NCBI GenBank assembly: GCA_902494605.1
Contig: CABUUG010000040.1
Span: 1-13,251, forward strand
Direction of reading: 5' to 3'
DNA length: 13,251 nucleotides
Origin: an uncultured Collinsella sp.
Lineage (GTDB): Bacteria > Actinomycetota > Coriobacteriia > Coriobacteriales > Coriobacteriaceae
The notes beneath the pieces are model-generated. The model saw only the letters and a program-made list of their open reading frames with translations, had not been told where the DNA came from and did not search any database. Numbering within the stretch: position 1 is the stretch's first letter; the number at the start of each line of letters is the position of its first letter. Below are positions 12,595 to 13,251 of this stretch, piece after piece. Both the position numbers and the translations under genes were made by a program.

Positions 12595-12640
12595 GGAACG
12601 CCTTTCCCAATGTGACATGCGAGCTTTCCCTTTGTCACAT
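12587..12640 (-). promoter_or_regulatory. accA-EIIC junction with alternative hairpins
   Basis: ATGTGAC at 12634-12640, covering the accA stop, can pair with GTCACAT at 12610-12616, just inside the first possible EIIC ATG. Alternatively its last bases can pair with GTCACA right after the second ATG (12594). The loop of the first form contains the AAAGGG ribosome site. This may couple EIIC translation to accA; it is inference from pairing only. Confidence 0.35.
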
Positions 12641-13251
12641 CGTGCGGTACTGACCGATTGCGCGGTACTTTTCGTAGCGGAGGTTTGTGAGGGTCGCGTC
12701 GTCGAGCTGCCCAAGCGTATCGAAGGCATCAAATGCCGAGGACATGACGGCACCGGCGATCTCCTCATGCGACAGGCCCCTATCGTCAACAATGCCGTCG
12801 ATGATGCCGAGCGCCAACAGATCGGGGGCCGTGAGCTTAAGCGCCTCGGCGGCCTCATTCGCGCGCTCGGTATCCTTCCACAGGATCGACGCACAGGCCT
12901 CGGGGCTCACGACCGAATAGGCCGAGCTCGAGAGCATCAGGATGCGGTCGGCCACGGACAGCGCCAGCGCGCCACCAGAGCCGCCCTCGCCTGTCACCAC
13001 CGAGACAATCGGCGTCTTAAGGCCGCTCATCTCCATGAGGTTCTGGGCAATCGCCTCACCCTGGCCGCGTTCCTCGGCACCGATGCCGCAAAACGCGCCC
13101 GAAGTATCGACCAGGCACAGAACCGGTCGACCAAACTTTTCGGCCTGGCGCATCAGGCGACGCGCTTTGCGGTAGCCCTCGGGATGTGCCATACCAAAGT
13201 TGCGACGCATACGCTCTTTAGTCGTGGTGCCGCGCTCGACGGCGATGACCG
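12635..13251 (-). CDS. accA: Acetyl-CoA carboxylase carboxyltransferase subunit alpha (5' end outside window)
   Basis: With the beta subunit, it transfers the carboxyl group from biotin carrier protein to acetyl-CoA, giving malonyl-CoA for fatty acid synthesis in the cytoplasm. The visible C-terminal part is open to the window edge: GTTTKERMRRNFGMAHPEGYRKA precedes and spans the first internal ATG at 13210, so the gene starts outside. Diagnostic blocks are VDTSGAFCGIGAEERGQGEAIA (normally TPGAYPG with similar spacing), GEGGSGGALAL (the oxyanion-forming glycines) and SVVSPEACASILWKD. The stop TGA is at 12635-12637. The usual TPGA is read here as TSGAF, with Ser for Pro and Phe for Tyr, a mild deviation. 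The EIIC gene follows within 16-40 nt. Confidence 0.95.
   Translation of the reverse strand, partial: VIAVERGTTTKERMRRNFGMAHPEGYRKARRLMRQAEKFGRPVLCLVDTSGAFCGIGAEERGQGEAIAQNLMEMSGLKTPIVSVVTGEGGSGGALALSVADRILMLSSSAYSVVSPEACASILWKDTERANEAAEALKLTAPDLLALGIIDGIVDDRGLSHEEIAGAVMSSAFDAFDTLGQLDDATLTNLRYEKYRAIGQYRTM

Noticed and set aside
12595..12894. EIIC frame extended to 12894
   Set aside because: The extra 100 codons lie antisense-free but out of frame inside accA, are Arg/Ser/Pro-rich, and lack any EIIB features.
12635..13251. Substrate change of AccA because TPGA reads TSGA
   Set aside because: All other diagnostic blocks fit AccA, and single substitutions in this loop are not enough to argue for another carboxyltransferase.

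Overview
The window looks like a chromosomal piece of a moderately GC-rich gut Actinobacterium of the class Coriobacteriia, most probably Collinsella or a close relative. This rests on the character of the ribosomal proteins, the Shine-Dalgarno-rich gene starts, and GGGGACAG-type intergenic hairpin repeats that I associate with Coriobacteriia. No phylogenetic search was possible. Apart from one convergent gene at the left edge, every gene is on the minus strand.

Left part (1-3111): the 3' part of an RluA-family pseudouridine synthase (+) meets a minus-strand pair, a Gfo/Idh/MocA oxidoreductase followed 3 nt later by a DeoR-type repressor. This pair is flanked on both sides by hairpin repeats with a shared GGGGAC/GTCCCC loop: two copies around a 16-bp inverted repeat at 631-808, and a tandem array at 3001-3105. 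The pair is preceded by a dense set of dyads and TTTGC repeats that could be the repressor's own operator.

Centre (3112-8960): a twelve-gene ribosomal protein cluster in the order L3-L4-L23-L2-S19-L22-S3-L16-L29-S17-L14-L24, ending in a strong intrinsic terminator. It is cut at both ends relative to the usual S10-spc arrangement: S10 is not upstream of L3, and L5 and the rest of spc do not follow L24. Three gaps in the cluster hold structured leaders: before L3 (Shine-Dalgarno in a hairpin), before L2 (attenuator-like hairpin plus leader), and before L14 (three-way junction). The L3 and L2 leaders share a 26-bp element with 23 identities. I read the cluster as three separately controllable modules, L3-L4-L23, L2 to S17, and L14-L24.

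Boundary (8961-9408): the region upstream of L3 contains a perfect 35-bp inverted repeat enclosing a 67-nt spacer that carries a further hairpin.

Right part (9409-13251): a histidine-phosphatase gene downstream of a CDF metal exporter whose membrane site has the D/N/D/D pattern expected of manganese-type members. Next comes a stand-alone PTS EIIC permease without EIIA or EIIB, placed directly behind accA (acetyl-CoA carboxylase alpha subunit), which runs off the right edge.

The parts most worth following up are the conserved-loop/covarying-stem hairpin family, the repeated ribosomal leader element, the L14 leader and the long inverted repeat at the split ribosomal cluster. No defence system, CRISPR array, phage gene or transposase gene is visible.
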